A stretch of 64,000 bases of DNA from Corynebacterium accolens (GCF_023520795.1 NZ_CP046605.1:558001-622000); one strand, 5' to 3'. Positions 1 through 11,455 are shown, counted from the stretch's first letter. Numbers and translations are program-made. Notes: generated by a model from the letters alone, not told the origin.

Positions 1-1970
1 GCGGGAGAGGATGAGGTCCCGGAACTTTTGTCCTGCGGCGCGCAGATCGCTTTGTTCCTTGAACCACTCAAAGCCATCGGCATCGAGCGCCTCCGCCCAC
101 AGGTAGGAGTAGTAGCCCGCGGAGTAGCCGCCGGCGAAGATGTGGTTGAAGTACGTTGAGCGGTAGCGCGGGGCGATGTGCGGGTTATCCAGCCCCACTG
201 CGCGCAGGGCCTCCTCCTCGAATGCGTCCACGGCCTCCGGGGTGGCCTCTAGTGCAGCGGCGTCCTTGGCGCTGAGCGAATGCCACGCCAAATCGATAAT
301 GGAGGCCGCCAAGTACTCCGAGGTGGCAAAGCCTTGGCCGAATTCGGAGGCGGCGGTCACGGCATCGAGCAGCTCATCGGGGATCGGTTCGCCGGTATCG
401 ACGTGGCGCGCGTACTGCTTGACCAGCGACTTATCCAGCGCCCAGTTCTCATTGATCTGCGAGGGGAATTCCACCCAGTCGCGCGGGACGTTGGTGCCGG
501 CGAAGGTGGGGTAGTGGACATCGGAAAGCAGCCCGTGCAAGGCGTGGCCGAATTCGTGGAAGAGGGTGTGTACCTCGTCCAGGCTCAGCAGGGCTGGGAA
601 CCATCGGCGGGCTTGGTAATGCCCAGCACGTTGACGATGACCGGCTTGCGCTCCAGCAGGCCTGACTGGCCCACGAACTGGCTCATCCACGCGCCACCGC
701 GCTTGGTGGGGCGGCCGAAGTAATCCGTGAGCAGCAGGCCGATTCCCTTATCACCGTGCTCGACGTTATCTTCGTGTTCGTCATTTTCTCCGTGCTCGAC
801 ACCCTTGTCGAGCACCTCCCACACGCGCACGCCCTCGGCATAGCCCTCCAGGTCCTCGCGCGGGGCAACGGTAATGCCGTATAGGCGCTCGGCGGCGGCG
901 AATACGCCCTGGGTAAGGACCTTGTCCAGGGGGAAGTACTGGCGCAGTTCCTCCTCGTCGAGTGAGAAATCGCGGGCGCGGACCTTGGATTCCCAGTAGG
1001 GCCAGTCGGCGGCGTGGAAGTCTTGCTCGTTGAGCGTGGCTTCCTCGGCTAGCAGCTTGTGCTCGCCGGCGGCATTGGCCGCGGCCGCGGGGGCGAGATC
1101 TGCGAGCATGTCGCGCGCGGCGTCGGCGCTGCCAGCGGTTTCTTCCGCGATGACGTAATCGGCGTGGGAAGCATACCCCAGCAGCTCGGCGCGTTCGGCG
1201 CGCAGCTGGACGGCCTCGATAAGCCCTGGAATGTTGTTCTCGGAGCCCCTGCTTGCCGATGCCGCATAGAGCTTCTTCCGCGCCCCCTCCCGAGCCAGGC
1301 GGGACTGCTCCGATTGCACGGTAGGCAGCTCGAGCGGAATGACGTAGCCTTCGCGGCCTAGGGCCTTGGCATCCGCCTTGGCCGAGGCGATGCGTTCCGG
1401 CGGCAGGCCCTCGAGCTCTTCCTCCGTGAACTCGACGGCGTGCTCGCGCGTGGAGGCCATGAGATTGCGGCCGAATTCCTCCGATAGGGCGGACAGGCGC
1501 TGGTTGATATCGGAGAGGCGGGCCTTGCCGGCGGCATCGAGATCCGCTCCCTGGCGCGCAAAGGTGCGTAGCAGGTGTTCGTGCAGGCGCGCGCCCTCCT
1601 CATCGCCGGCGGGCGGGGTAGCGTCCTTGATGCGCTGATAGAGCTTTTCGTCCTGGTACATCGCGTCGTAGTGGGCGGACAGGCGCGGATAGATATCGGC
1701 GGCGATCTCTTCCATCTCATCGGTGACGTCCGTGCCAGAAAGATTGCCAAAGACCGACATCACGCGGTCGAGGTCCTGGCCGGAACTCTCGAGGGCCTCC
1801 ACGGTATTTTCCCACGTAGGCTCGGCGGAGTTTTCAGTAATGGCACGCAGCTCGGCATCGTGGAGCGCGAGCGCTTCGTCGAAGGCGGGGCGGTAGTGCT
1901 CGACCTCAATCTCCGCAAATGGCGGGAGTTGGTAGGGCAATGATGAAGGGTGGAGTAATGGATTAGTCAT
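1..1970 (-). pseudogene. M3 family oligopeptidase/peptidyl-dipeptidase (Dcp/PrlC-like), frameshifted and cut by window start
   Basis: Zinc metallopeptidase that degrades short peptides in the cytoplasm. The first reading frame (start 1970, 461 codons) carries the N-terminal M3 helical domain but stops at 585 just after the conserved segment ending KPADG. The homologous continuation is in another frame from about 597 down to base 1. There I read the zinc motif HEFGHALHG (HEFGH at 558-544) and the third-ligand region EFPSQINENWA. One extra G in the GGG run at 596-598 would restore a single frame of the usual size (about 680 residues). The C-terminal ~30 residues lie outside the window. Either a homopolymer sequencing error or a recent inactivation. 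Confidence 0.88.
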
Positions 1971-2025
1971 AAATGACCAATGTACCCATTTACTCCACCC
2001 TGTGTGATGGCTTTCACTAAGATTG

Positions 2026-3447
2026 CTAGCCCACCGGTACTAGCTCCGCGTCTTCATCCTTCTTCTTTGGCGCGGTGGCCTTGCGCTTTCCGGTATTCAT
2101 CACGATGATGTCAAGTACGAGGAATGCGGCAAGAGTAATGCCCAAAAGCGGCATAAATACACCGACGGTGGCGGCAAAGAGCGCGCCCAGGCCGGTGGTA
2201 GCCCAGGAGAAGTGCCGCTTGGAGCCAGGGGCGAATTGCGGCCGGCGCTTCCACCACATGTAGTAGCCCAGAACAACCATGGCGGCAATGGCGAGGCCGA
2301 GGGCGAAGAGGGCAATCTGCAGCGGTAGGCCAAACATGATGCCCATGTGCAGGTAGATGCCCCAGCTGCTGAGCTTGCTAAATAGCGGCAGCTCAGAGAA
2401 TGGAAGGCGGTCGATGACCTCGCCGGTGGAACCGTTGACGGAGACCTCATCGGAGGTATAGCGCCACTCGACCCAGCGCTCGCTCACCTTCCACCCCGAG
2501 TCGGTGTCCTCCGGGGCGTACAGGCGCAGCGGGCCCGTTAGTCCTTCCGCTCGGCCGGTGGCATAGACGCGCTCGGCCTGCTTGGCGATGACCTCCGGCT
2601 CCGGTGCCTCGCCCGGAGCTTCCGCATCCCCACCGTGAGCGCCGTGGGCACCGTGGCCTTCGTGCCCGGCGTGGGCATCGTGTGTGGCATCGGCGGAGGA
2701 ATCGGTGGTGAGCGCGGTTTCTACCGGCGTGGCCTTCCAGTTCATCTTCTCCACCACGGAATTGACGTTCTCGCCGGCGAGCTGGGACCAGGTGATGCCG
2801 GTAGCGGACAGGCCAATGAGCCCGATGAAAATCCATGCGCCCATCGTGGAGTGCAGGCGGGTGGCCTTCCAACGCTTGGATCGCTGTGGCTGCTTCTTCA
2901 GCGGCGCGGCCGCCTTCTTGGGCCGGCGGCGAATCCACCACATGTAGAGCCCGCCGCAGGCCAGGACCCACAGCCAGGAGGCGGCTAGCTCGGAATAGAG
3001 CTCGCCCGGCTGGCCCAGGTGGAAGCTTTCATGCAGCGAGGAGATCCAGCGGCGCAGCGGCATTTCGCCCAGGCCAGAATAAGTGGGGTAGTCACCAATG
3101 ACCTCGCCATCGGCCGGGTTAATAAACACGGTGCGCTGCAGGCTCTCGTCGATGCCCGGATCCGCCACCAGCACGCGCGTGGAGTCCGTCGCCGATTCCG
3201 CCGGCCATACCTGGGAGACCGGCATATCCGGGTGCTCCTTTTGGGCAGCGCTGATTTGGTCCTCCAGGCTTACCGGGTTATTTACTTCCTCGACGGTCAT
3301 GACGTCGCGGTAAGCAAACTTTTCCAGGGTGGGCGCTAGGGCATAGAGGCAGCCGGTCAATGCCGCGATCAGGATGAAGGGGCCGACGAACATGCCGCCG
3401 TAGAAGTGTATGCGTTGGATGAAGGAACGCAGAGTCGTCCGACTCAT
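2026..3447 (-). CDS. PepSY-associated membrane protein with His-rich periplasmic loop
   Basis: 473-residue PepSY-TM protein. Hydrophobic segments lie near residues 17-38, 150-170, 200-220 and in the last 110 residues; PepSY-type domains sit between them. Family members are often linked to iron or copper acquisition and some act as membrane reductases; the exact substrate is not known. A loop around residues 255-275 is dense in histidine and glycine (HDAHAGHEGHGAHGAHGG), a plausible metal-binding stretch. A possible DtxR box lies about 65 bp upstream, which would fit iron-repressed expression. The gene stands alone, transcribed toward the broken peptidase gene. Confidence 0.85.
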   Translation of the reverse strand: MSRTTLRSFIQRIHFYGGMFVGPFILIAALTGCLYALAPTLEKFAYRDVMTVEEVNNPVSLEDQISAAQKEHPDMPVSQVWPAESATDSTRVLVADPGIDESLQRTVFINPADGEVIGDYPTYSGLGEMPLRRWISSLHESFHLGQPGELYSELAASWLWVLACGGLYMWWIRRRPKKAAAPLKKQPQRSKRWKATRLHSTMGAWIFIGLIGLSATGITWSQLAGENVNSVVEKMNWKATPVETALTTDSSADATHDAHAGHEGHGAHGAHGGDAEAPGEAPEPEVIAKQAERVYATGRAEGLTGPLRLYAPEDTDSGWKVSERWVEWRYTSDEVSVNGSTGEVIDRLPFSELPLFSKLSSWGIYLHMGIMFGLPLQIALFALGLAIAAMVVLGYYMWWKRRPQFAPGSKRHFSWATTGLGALFAATVGVFMPLLGITLAAFLVLDIIVMNTGKRKATAPKKKDEDAELVPVG

Positions 3448-3513
3448 AAAATAGTTCTCTTTCGTGCTTAGTGGTCAGTTGCATGGGTGCTGATATCAAC
3501 TGCACTAATAGTC

Positions 3514-3532
3514 GGAACTTAGGCAACCCTGG
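3514..3532 (-). promoter_or_regulatory. possible DtxR (iron) box upstream of the PepSY gene
   Basis: On the minus strand the 19 bases CCAGGGTTGCCTAAGTTCC match 11 of 19 positions of the DtxR consensus TTAGGTTAGSCTAACCTAA, including the central GCCTAA core. The site sits about 65 bp upstream of the PepSY gene start, a normal operator position. The match is partial and the outer arms are poor, so this is a candidate only. Confidence 0.35.
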
Positions 3533-3647
3533 TTCCCGGAAGGTGAAAAAATTTTTTCAGTTGTGTGAAATTGAAGGAGCGAAAACGACGACACTGCGCG
3601 CCCCAGTGAAGGGAACGCGCGGTGAAAATTAGCTGGTGAAGAAGCTT

Positions 3648-3838
3648 TTACTTCTTCAGGCCATCGATGAAGTTGTTCCTGGTTTCCTTGGCTAGCAGCT
3701 TGTGCTCGCCTGCCACGTAAAGAGCTTTTGCGGAATCCAATCCTTATGCTGCTCAGCTAATACGGCGCCGACGAGGCGGAGGTCAGGTCCGTTGGATCGA
3801 TATGATGGTCGCCCTATTGTGCACGGCCGTGAGGCTTA
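3648..3838 (-). pseudogene. decayed IS256/Mutator-type transposase C-terminus
   Basis: The 598-bp gap between the PepSY gene and icd holds no intact gene. On the minus strand one frame reads LRLVGAVLAEQHKDWI, closely resembling the end of IS256-family transposases (RLVGAVL-EQ-DEW). After a frameshift near 3730 it continues as YVAGEHKLLAKETR and ends at a stop at 3648-3650. An in-frame stop lies upstream near 3838. No DDE catalytic core, terminal repeats or start codon was found, so only a remnant is left. Two blocks inside the tail match flanking genes almost exactly (see findings). The rest of the gap, 3840-3980, shows nothing recognisable. Confidence 0.5.
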
Positions 3839-3980
3839 CCACGAGCTCCACACCACGCTAGCGGGCGCAACCGTTTTGGCTTGAGAAGCAAGAAACGAGC
3901 AAGAAAAAGTTTGCGCAGGTAGATGGGTAGATTTGGTGATAAAAGCGGTTGTTTTGGCCGGATTTCGGCGAACGAAGCAA

Positions 3981-4021
3981 GAAAAGACCGCCTCGAACTC
4001 CGAGGAGTAATCGAGGCGGTC
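3981..4021 (-). terminator. rho-independent terminator after icd
   Basis: An 11-bp perfect stem GACCGCCTCGA (3986-3996) pairs with TCGAGGCGGTC (4011-4021). On the minus strand it is followed by TTTTC, and it starts 25 bp past the icd stop codon. Confidence 0.8.
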
Positions 4022-4045
4022 TGTGGCTAGAAACCTAACGCGGGT

Positions 4046-6259
4046 TTACTTCTTCAGGCCATCGATGATCTCGTTGAACTGTGCGACAGGGCGCATGACA
4101 GCGGAGGTCTTCTCGTCGTTGGGCCAGTAGTAGCCGCCGAGGTCGGCGGGCTCACCCTGGGCATCGATAAGAGCCTGGGAGATTTCATCGGCCTTGCCGG
4201 AAAGGTCGGAGGCGACGTCCTTGAAAGTGGCCGCGAGATCGGCATCCTCGGTCTGGTTAGCCAGCTCCTCGGCCCAGAAGGTGGCCAGGAAGAAGTGGGA
4301 ACCGCGGTTGTCGTTCTCGCCCACCTTGCGGGATGGGGACTTGCCCTCGTTCAGCAGGCGCTCGGTGGCCTTGTCCAGGGTGGTGGCCAGCACGCCGGCC
4401 TTCTCGTTGCCGTTGGTCTGGTTCTCGTGGCGGAAGGACTCGGCCAGCGCCAGGAACTCACCGAGGGAGTCCCAGCGCAGGTGGTTTTCTTCCTGCACCT
4501 GCTGGACGTGCTTCGGGGCGGAGCCGCCGGCACCGGTCTCGAAGAGGCCGCCGCCTGCCATCAATGGAACCACGGACAGCATCTTTGCGGAGGTACCCAG
4601 CTCGAGGATGGGGAAGAGGTCCGTGTTGTAGTCACGCAGCACGTTACCGGTCACGGAGATGGTGTCCTCGCCGCGGCGGATGCGCTCGATGGAGGTCTTG
4701 GTAGCGGTGACCGGATCCTGGATCTCAATGTCCAAGCCCTCGGTGTCGTGGTCCTTCAGGTACTTTTCCACCAAGGACTGGATATTGCGGTCGTGGCCGC
4801 GCTCTGGGTCGAGCCAGAAGATGGTCTTCATGCCGGACAGGCGGGCGCGGTTGACGGCGAGCTTGACCCAGTCCTGGATCGGCTCGTCCTTGGTCTGGCA
4901 GGCGCGCCAGATATCGCCGGCCTCGACGTCGTGCTCGATGAGCACCTCGCCCTTGGAGTTGCGGACCTCAACGGTGCCGGCTGCCGGTACCTTGAAGGTC
5001 TTGTTGTGGGAGCCGTACTCCTCGGCCTTCTTGGCCATCAGGCCGACGTTCGGCACGGTACCCATGGTGGTGGGGTCGAAGGCGCCGTTTTCCTTGCAGT
5101 CCTCGATGACGGCCTGGTACACGCCGGCGTAGGAGGAATCCGGGATGACGGCGAGGGTGTCCTGCTCCTCGTCGTTCTTATTCCACATGTGGCCGGAGGT
5201 GCGGATCATGGCCGGCATGGAGGCGTCAATGATGACATCGGAAGGCACGTGCAGGTTGGTGATGCCCTTGTGGGAGTTGACCATGGCGAGATCGGGGCCA
5301 TCGGCAAGCGCGGATTCGAAGGCTGCCTTGATTTCCTCGCCATTGTCGAGCTTGTCCAAGCCCTCCAGGATGGAGCCCAAGCCGTTTTCGCCGTTGAGGC
5401 CGGCTGAGATGAGCTCGTCGCCGTACTTATCAAAGACATCGGCGAAGTAGGTGCGCACCACGTGGCCGAAGAGGATGGGGTCAGAGACCTTCATCATGGT
5501 GGCCTTCAGGTGGGTGGAGAAGAGCACGCCCTCTTCCTTGGCGCGCTTGACCTGCTGTAGCAGGAACTCATCGAGGGCCTTGGCGGACATGAAGGTGCCG
5601 TCGATGACCTCGTCCTTAAGAACCGGCAGCTCCGGCAGCAGGGTCTGCTCGCCGTCAGCGGTCTTCAGTACGATGGACAGGGTATCTTCCTCGGGGATGA
5701 TGACGGACTTCTCATTGTGGCGGAAGTCGTTATCGTCCATGGTGGCGACGTTGGTCTTGGAATCCTTGGACCACTCGCCCATGCGGTGGGGGTGCTTCTT
5801 AACAAAGTTCTTTACGGCCTCCGGCGCGCGGCGGTCGGAGTTACCTTCACGCAGGACGGGGTTAACGGCGGAGCCCTTGACGGAATCGTAGCGGGCCGCG
5901 ATGTCCTTTTCCTCGTCGGTGGAGGGGTTATCCGGGTAATCAGGCAAGTCGTAGCCGGCGGCCTGCAGCTCGGCGATGGCCTTCTTCAGCTGCACCAGGG
6001 AAGCCGAGATATTCGGCAGCTTGATGATATTAGCCTCTGGGGTCTTGGCCATCTTGCCCAGCTCAGCCAGGGCGTCTTCCACCTTTTGGTCCTCGGTGAG
6101 GCGCTCCGGGAACTGCGCGGCGATGCGGGCAGCTAGGGAAATATCGCGGGTTTCTACGTCAATGCCCGCGGTGGAAGCGAAGGCCTCCACGATGGGCTTG
6201 AGGGAGTAGGTCGCCAGAAGCGGCGCCTCATCGGTACGGGTCCACGTAATCTTAGCCAT
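4046..6259 (-). CDS. icd: monomeric NADP-dependent isocitrate dehydrogenase
   Basis: Oxidatively decarboxylates isocitrate to 2-oxoglutarate with NADP in the TCA cycle. The 737-residue protein has the length and the start ([20 protein letters not shown]) of the monomeric IDH-II class used by corynebacteria, which is unrelated in length to the dimeric enzyme (about 415 residues). Recognisable family blocks include the region around [20 protein letters not shown] and the C-terminal [17 protein letters not shown]. The gene is monocistronic: a strong terminator follows it, and a divergent MFS gene starts about 190 bp upstream. Confidence 0.97.
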   Translation of the reverse strand: MAKITWTRTDEAPLLATYSLKPIVEAFASTAGIDVETRDISLAARIAAQFPERLTEDQKVEDALAELGKMAKTPEANIIKLPNISASLVQLKKAIAELQAAGYDLPDYPDNPSTDEEKDIAARYDSVKGSAVNPVLREGNSDRRAPEAVKNFVKKHPHRMGEWSKDSKTNVATMDDNDFRHNEKSVIIPEEDTLSIVLKTADGEQTLLPELPVLKDEVIDGTFMSAKALDEFLLQQVKRAKEEGVLFSTHLKATMMKVSDPILFGHVVRTYFADVFDKYGDELISAGLNGENGLGSILEGLDKLDNGEEIKAAFESALADGPDLAMVNSHKGITNLHVPSDVIIDASMPAMIRTSGHMWNKNDEEQDTLAVIPDSSYAGVYQAVIEDCKENGAFDPTTMGTVPNVGLMAKKAEEYGSHNKTFKVPAAGTVEVRNSKGEVLIEHDVEAGDIWRACQTKDEPIQDWVKLAVNRARLSGMKTIFWLDPERGHDRNIQSLVEKYLKDHDTEGLDIEIQDPVTATKTSIERIRRGEDTISVTGNVLRDYNTDLFPILELGTSAKMLSVVPLMAGGGLFETGAGGSAPKHVQQVQEENHLRWDSLGEFLALAESFRHENQTNGNEKAGVLATTLDKATERLLNEGKSPSRKVGENDNRGSHFFLATFWAEELANQTEDADLAATFKDVASDLSGKADEISQALIDAQGEPADLGGYYWPNDEKTSAVMRPVAQFNEIIDGLKK

Positions 6260-6450
6260 GATTCTCCTATTAAATGTGGGAAAATTTCTTCAGGTGACCA
6301 GATTACCGATTTTGTCCGCTCCATGTGGAGCGCTCGGTACATTCTGGGGCTGGGTGGCATCGGTCACGGGGCCATGCGCTGGGTAAATCTCTTCACCTGT
6401 CCACGCCCTGAACATGCTTTATGCGCAGGTGGGGTGTATCGTCGCCCCTC

Positions 6451-7704
6451 GTGAAAATTATCGATCAGTTAAGCCCGCGCAGCGCCCATGAACATCGCAT
6501 TCACCGTCGGCCTTTGCCCCGCCAGACGGAGATTTCTACCGCGCGCCGCACCATCGTCATGGTGGCGATGGCCCTTGGTGCGTTTGCTATCGGTACTACC
6601 GAGTTCGTCTCGATGGGCCTGCTGCCGCTGATCGCGGAGGACTTCGGGGTTTCTGAAGATACCGCCTCCACGCTGATTACCACCTACGCCCTCGGCGTGG
6701 TGGTCGGCGCGCCGCTGATTGCGGCCTTTACCGGCAAACTCCCGCGCCGCCGCCTTATCCTCTTGCTCATCGGCTTTTTGGTGGTAGGCAACCTGCTCTC
6801 GGTCCTCGCGCCGAATTACTGGGTGCTGATGGTGGCCCGCTTCATCGCCGGCATGCCCCACGGCGCGTATTTCTCCGTGGCTAACCTGTCCGCGGCGTCG
6901 ATGGCCCCTCCCGGCGGGCGCGGCAAGGCCATGGCTTTTGTGGGCATGGGGCTTGCCATCGCCACGGTCATCGGCGTGCCCGCGGCACAGGCCCTGGGTT
7001 CCGCACTGGGGTGGCACGCGGCCTACCTGGTGGTCGTGGTCATTGGCCTTATTACCGCCGTGGCCCTGTTTTTCCTCATGCCGCATATGACGGAGATGAA
7101 ACAGACCGATATCCGCACCGAGTTCGGCGCCTTTAAAAACAGCCAGGTGTGGCTCACCGTCATCATGGGCGTGGTGGGTTTCGGCGGCATGTTCTCCGTC
7201 TATACCTATATTTCCTGGACCATGACCGAGGTCGCGGGCCTGAGCGATAGCCTGATTTGGGTCGTGCTCATGGCCTACGGCATTGGCATGACGATTGGCA
7301 ATGCCTTTGGTGGCTGGTTGGCAGACCGCAACCTCGAATTTGGCATCATTTTCGCCTTAGCCAGCCTGATCATCATCCTCACGGCCTTCTACTTCCTTTC
7401 CAGCCACGCCATCGCCGCCACCATTTGCTTTGGCATGGTGGCGTTTATGGGCTCCACGCTGGTTCCCTCCTTGCAACTGCGCCTGGTCCACGTGGCGGGC
7501 GATGCCCAAACTTTATCCGCAGCGCTCAACCAATCCGCGCTCAATATCGCGAACGCGGCCGGTGCGACCATCGGCGGCATCGTCGTAGGCGCGGGCCTGG
7601 GCTACTCTGCTCCGGCGCTGGCGGGCGCCGGCTTGGCGGCCGCGGGTTGCGTTGTGTGGGCGATAACAATGTGGGACAAAAAACGCCTTGCCAATCGTGG
7701 CTAG
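6451..7704 (+). CDS. MFS transporter, DHA1 (AraJ/YdhP-like) family
   Basis: Twelve-helix major facilitator of the drug:H+ antiporter-1 type. After a hydrophilic leader, helix 1 begins at TIVMVAMALGAFAIGTTEF, a hallmark of the arabinose-efflux-like branch, followed by GLLPLIAEDFGVSE. Substrate unknown; annotated relatives export sugars or drugs. An ATG at 6421 is also in frame, but I prefer GTG at 6451 because the added residues are not membrane-like; neither start has a clear ribosome-binding site. The gene leads a plus-strand run and ends 35 bp before xth. Confidence 0.85.
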   Translation: MKIIDQLSPRSAHEHRIHRRPLPRQTEISTARRTIVMVAMALGAFAIGTTEFVSMGLLPLIAEDFGVSEDTASTLITTYALGVVVGAPLIAAFTGKLPRRRLILLLIGFLVVGNLLSVLAPNYWVLMVARFIAGMPHGAYFSVANLSAASMAPPGGRGKAMAFVGMGLAIATVIGVPAAQALGSALGWHAAYLVVVVIGLITAVALFFLMPHMTEMKQTDIRTEFGAFKNSQVWLTVIMGVVGFGGMFSVYTYISWTMTEVAGLSDSLIWVVLMAYGIGMTIGNAFGGWLADRNLEFGIIFALASLIIILTAFYFLSSHAIAATICFGMVAFMGSTLVPSLQLRLVHVAGDAQTLSAALNQSALNIANAAGATIGGIVVGAGLGYSAPALAGAGLAAAGCVVWAITMWDKKRLANRG

Positions 7705-7739
7705 AACTACCACCGCACACGCCTATATTCTGGAGCACC

Positions 7740-8633
7740 ATGAGCCTTACCATCGCTAGCGTCAACGTCAATGGAATCCGCGCCGCGTGCAAGCAGCGCA
7801 ACGAGAATAACCCCGGCATGAATGCCTGGTTGGAACAGACCCCGGCCGATATCGTGCTGATGCAAGAGGTCCGCGCCACCCCGGACCAAGCCAGAAAAGC
7901 CCTGGCACCCGCCCTGGAGGCGGGCTGGCACCTAGAGCTTGCCGATGCCGCCGCCAAGGGCCGCGCCGGGGTCGGCATCCTTTCCCGCACGCCGCTTGCC
8001 GATGTCGAAATCGGTTTCGGCTCCTTCACCGATGCCGGCCGCTGGATTGCCGCCACCACCCGCGATATCCGCGTGGCCTCGCTGTACTTGCCTTCCGGCG
8101 ATACCGATTCGCCAAAGTTGGATGAAAAGTACCGTTTCTTGGATGAATTCGATGCCGTGCTGGCAGAAAACGCCGATAAGGACATGGTCATCGGCGGTGA
8201 CTGGAATATCTGTCACCGCGCCCAGGATTTGAAGAATAATAAGGCCAACGAGAAGAAGGCCGGCCACCTGCCAGAAGAGCGCGCCTTTCTGGACCACGTC
8301 TTCGGCAGCTTCCCGGATGAGGAGCCGCAGGAGAAAAAGAACCTGGGCGAGTGGCTCGGCGTCGTGGACTACGCGGGCACGACCCCGTGGGAACCGGCCA
8401 CCGCGCCGCAGTGGTTCGACGTGGCGCGCCGCCTCCACCCAGAGGCCGACGGTCCCTATACCTGGTGGACCTACCGCGGCCAGGCCTTCAATAACGATGC
8501 GGGCTGGCGCATTGACTACCAGGCCGCTACCCAGCCGTTGCTCGATCGCGCGCAGCGCACCTGGGTGGATAAGGCCCCGACCGTGGAGCAGCGTTGGTCC
8601 GATCACTCGCCGCTGCTGGTGGAATACGCCTGA
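7740..8633 (+). CDS. xth: exodeoxyribonuclease III (AP endonuclease family)
   Basis: 297-residue member of the EEP/ExoIII family, which cleaves DNA 5' to abasic sites and has 3'-5' exonuclease activity in base-excision repair. Visible motifs in order: metal-binding ASVNVNGIRA at the N-terminus, LMQEVRA with the metal-binding Glu, catalytic GDWNICHRAQD near residue 160, DDAGWRIDY-type loop (NNDAGWRIDYQ) and the terminal catalytic WSDHSPLL. The start is the ATG at 7740, giving exactly the family N-terminus. The stop overlaps the next start (TGATG), implying translational coupling. Confidence 0.92.
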   Translation: MSLTIASVNVNGIRAACKQRNENNPGMNAWLEQTPADIVLMQEVRATPDQARKALAPALEAGWHLELADAAAKGRAGVGILSRTPLADVEIGFGSFTDAGRWIAATTRDIRVASLYLPSGDTDSPKLDEKYRFLDEFDAVLAENADKDMVIGGDWNICHRAQDLKNNKANEKKAGHLPEERAFLDHVFGSFPDEEPQEKKNLGEWLGVVDYAGTTPWEPATAPQWFDVARRLHPEADGPYTWWTYRGQAFNNDAGWRIDYQAATQPLLDRAQRTWVDKAPTVEQRWSDHSPLLVEYA

Positions 8634-9580
8634 TGTCGCCGCTTTTTAGCGTCCTGTACGTCATCGGCATTACCGCCGAGTCCATGACCGCTGCGCTATC
8701 GGCCGGCCGGCAAAAACTCGACCTGTTCGGTGTGACGATGATCGCCTCCATCACGGCACTAGGCGGCGGCACCGTCCGCGATATCGTGCTTGCGGATCCA
8801 CCGCTGACCTGGGTGGAACACCCCATCTATCTGGTCATCGTCATCGCCGCCGCCATCGTCACGGTGGGCATGTCCTTCCTCATGCACTATTTCCGCCACC
8901 TCTTCCTCATCCTCGATGCCTTGGGGCTGGCGGTCTTTTCCGTGCTGGGCACCCAGATTGCCGCGCATTTGGGTTATGGCTTCATCATCGCCTCGGTATC
9001 AGCGGTTATTTCCGGCGTCTTCGGCGGCGTGCTGCGCGATCTACTCTCAGACCGCATTCCGCTGGTATTTTCCGGCGAGTTTTATGCGGCCATCTCGATC
9101 CTCGCGGCCGGGCTGTACATGATCCTCTTGCGCGCCGGGCTATCGGAGGAACCCACGGCGATCATCACCGCCCTAGTCTGCTTTAGCGCGCGCCTTGCGG
9201 CTATCTACTTTAAGAAGGGCCTGCCCGTCTTTGAGTACCGCGACGGCGAGCAACAGATGGATCCGCGCCTGCGGCTATCGGCGCGCATCGTGCGCGATGG
9301 TGCCCGCCGGGCCAAGCGGAAGGCGGGCGCGGCCACCCGCTACGCCAGCCCGATTACCCGGCCGCTGATTCGTAACAAGCGCACCGCAAGCGATTTTTCC
9401 TCCCCGCTCAGCCTCGAGGAGCTAAATAGCAACCGGATCGCGCGGCCGACCGCTCACGCATCGATTACCCGCCCCAGTGGGAAGCACTCGCCTGGGGCGA
9501 GGGGAGTGGATGTGCAGCAGCAATGGACCTTCAACAAGGAGGATGTGGGCAGGCAAAGGACCCCCAAGCACAAGCAGTAG
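8633..9580 (+). CDS. TRIC cation channel/UPF0126 family membrane protein with basic C-terminal extension
   Basis: 315 residues. The first ~200 form seven predicted hydrophobic segments with two internally related halves, each carrying a Gly-rich block: ALGGGTVRDIVL and SGVFGGVLRDLLSDR. These blocks are typical of the bacterial trimeric intracellular cation channel (YicG/UPF0126) family. The last ~110 residues are hydrophilic and rich in Arg/Lys and Ser, an extension beyond the usual family length of about 200. It overlaps the xth stop by one base. The physiological ion is not known. Confidence 0.85.
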   Translation: MSPLFSVLYVIGITAESMTAALSAGRQKLDLFGVTMIASITALGGGTVRDIVLADPPLTWVEHPIYLVIVIAAAIVTVGMSFLMHYFRHLFLILDALGLAVFSVLGTQIAAHLGYGFIIASVSAVISGVFGGVLRDLLSDRIPLVFSGEFYAAISILAAGLYMILLRAGLSEEPTAIITALVCFSARLAAIYFKKGLPVFEYRDGEQQMDPRLRLSARIVRDGARRAKRKAGAATRYASPITRPLIRNKRTASDFSSPLSLEELNSNRIARPTAHASITRPSGKHSPGARGVDVQQQWTFNKEDVGRQRTPKHKQ

Positions 9581-9630
9581 TGCTAGTATAAACACGTTAA
9601 AAATTTCGAAATCTGCAACGGAGAAAGTTC

Positions 9631-9822
9631 ATGGCTCGCGCAATTATTCCTTTTGTCCTTGGCGCCGTAATCCTCGCCCTGAGCATCTGGTGGTGGACCG
9701 CTGTCGGACCGTCCTTCGCCTTCCTTGGCCCCATCGTCCTCATGGGCGTCGGCGGTGCCTTCATGGTGACCGGTTTCGCCGTCTTCATGGACATCGTCAG
9801 TCCCACCTCCCGCAAGGTCTAA
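9631..9822 (+). CDS. small two-helix membrane protein, unknown function
   Basis: 63 residues. Two hydrophobic segments are visible: IIPFVLGAVILALSIWWW near the N-terminus and FLGPIVLMGVGGAFMVTGFA in the middle. A ribosome-binding site ACGGAGAAAG lies about 8 bases before the ATG. It sits between the TRIC-like gene and a DinB-like gene, all on the plus strand. I recognise no family. The good start signal and codon use like its neighbours argue that it is real. Confidence 0.7.
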   Translation: MARAIIPFVLGAVILALSIWWWTAVGPSFAFLGPIVLMGVGGAFMVTGFAVFMDIVSPTSRKV

Positions 9823-9837
9823 GGGCGCGGTCTGGCG

Positions 9838-11360
<1,523 letters not shown>

Positions 11361-11371
11361 TAGGTACCCCT

Positions 11372-11404
11372 TAACCCACCCCACCGAGGGACAAGTGGGT
11401 GTTT
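11372..11404 (+). terminator. weak possible terminator after trpS
   Basis: ACCCAC (11374-11379) can pair with GTGGGT (11395-11400), followed by GTTT. The stem is short and the loop long, so confidence is low. Confidence 0.35.
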
Positions 11405-11455
11405 GCCAGCTACGCTATACGAGGATAAACGCTGTGCGAACAAGAAGGGAAGCAC

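Noticed and set aside
4295-5407. Long plus-strand open frame opposite icd
   Set aside because: It is the antisense shadow of the well-identified icd gene; its Val/Gly/Leu-rich translation matches no family.
7257-7700. Alternative upstream start for exonuclease III within the MFS gene
   Set aside because: The frame extends upstream only because of overlap with the MFS gene; the family N-terminus begins exactly at ATG 7740.
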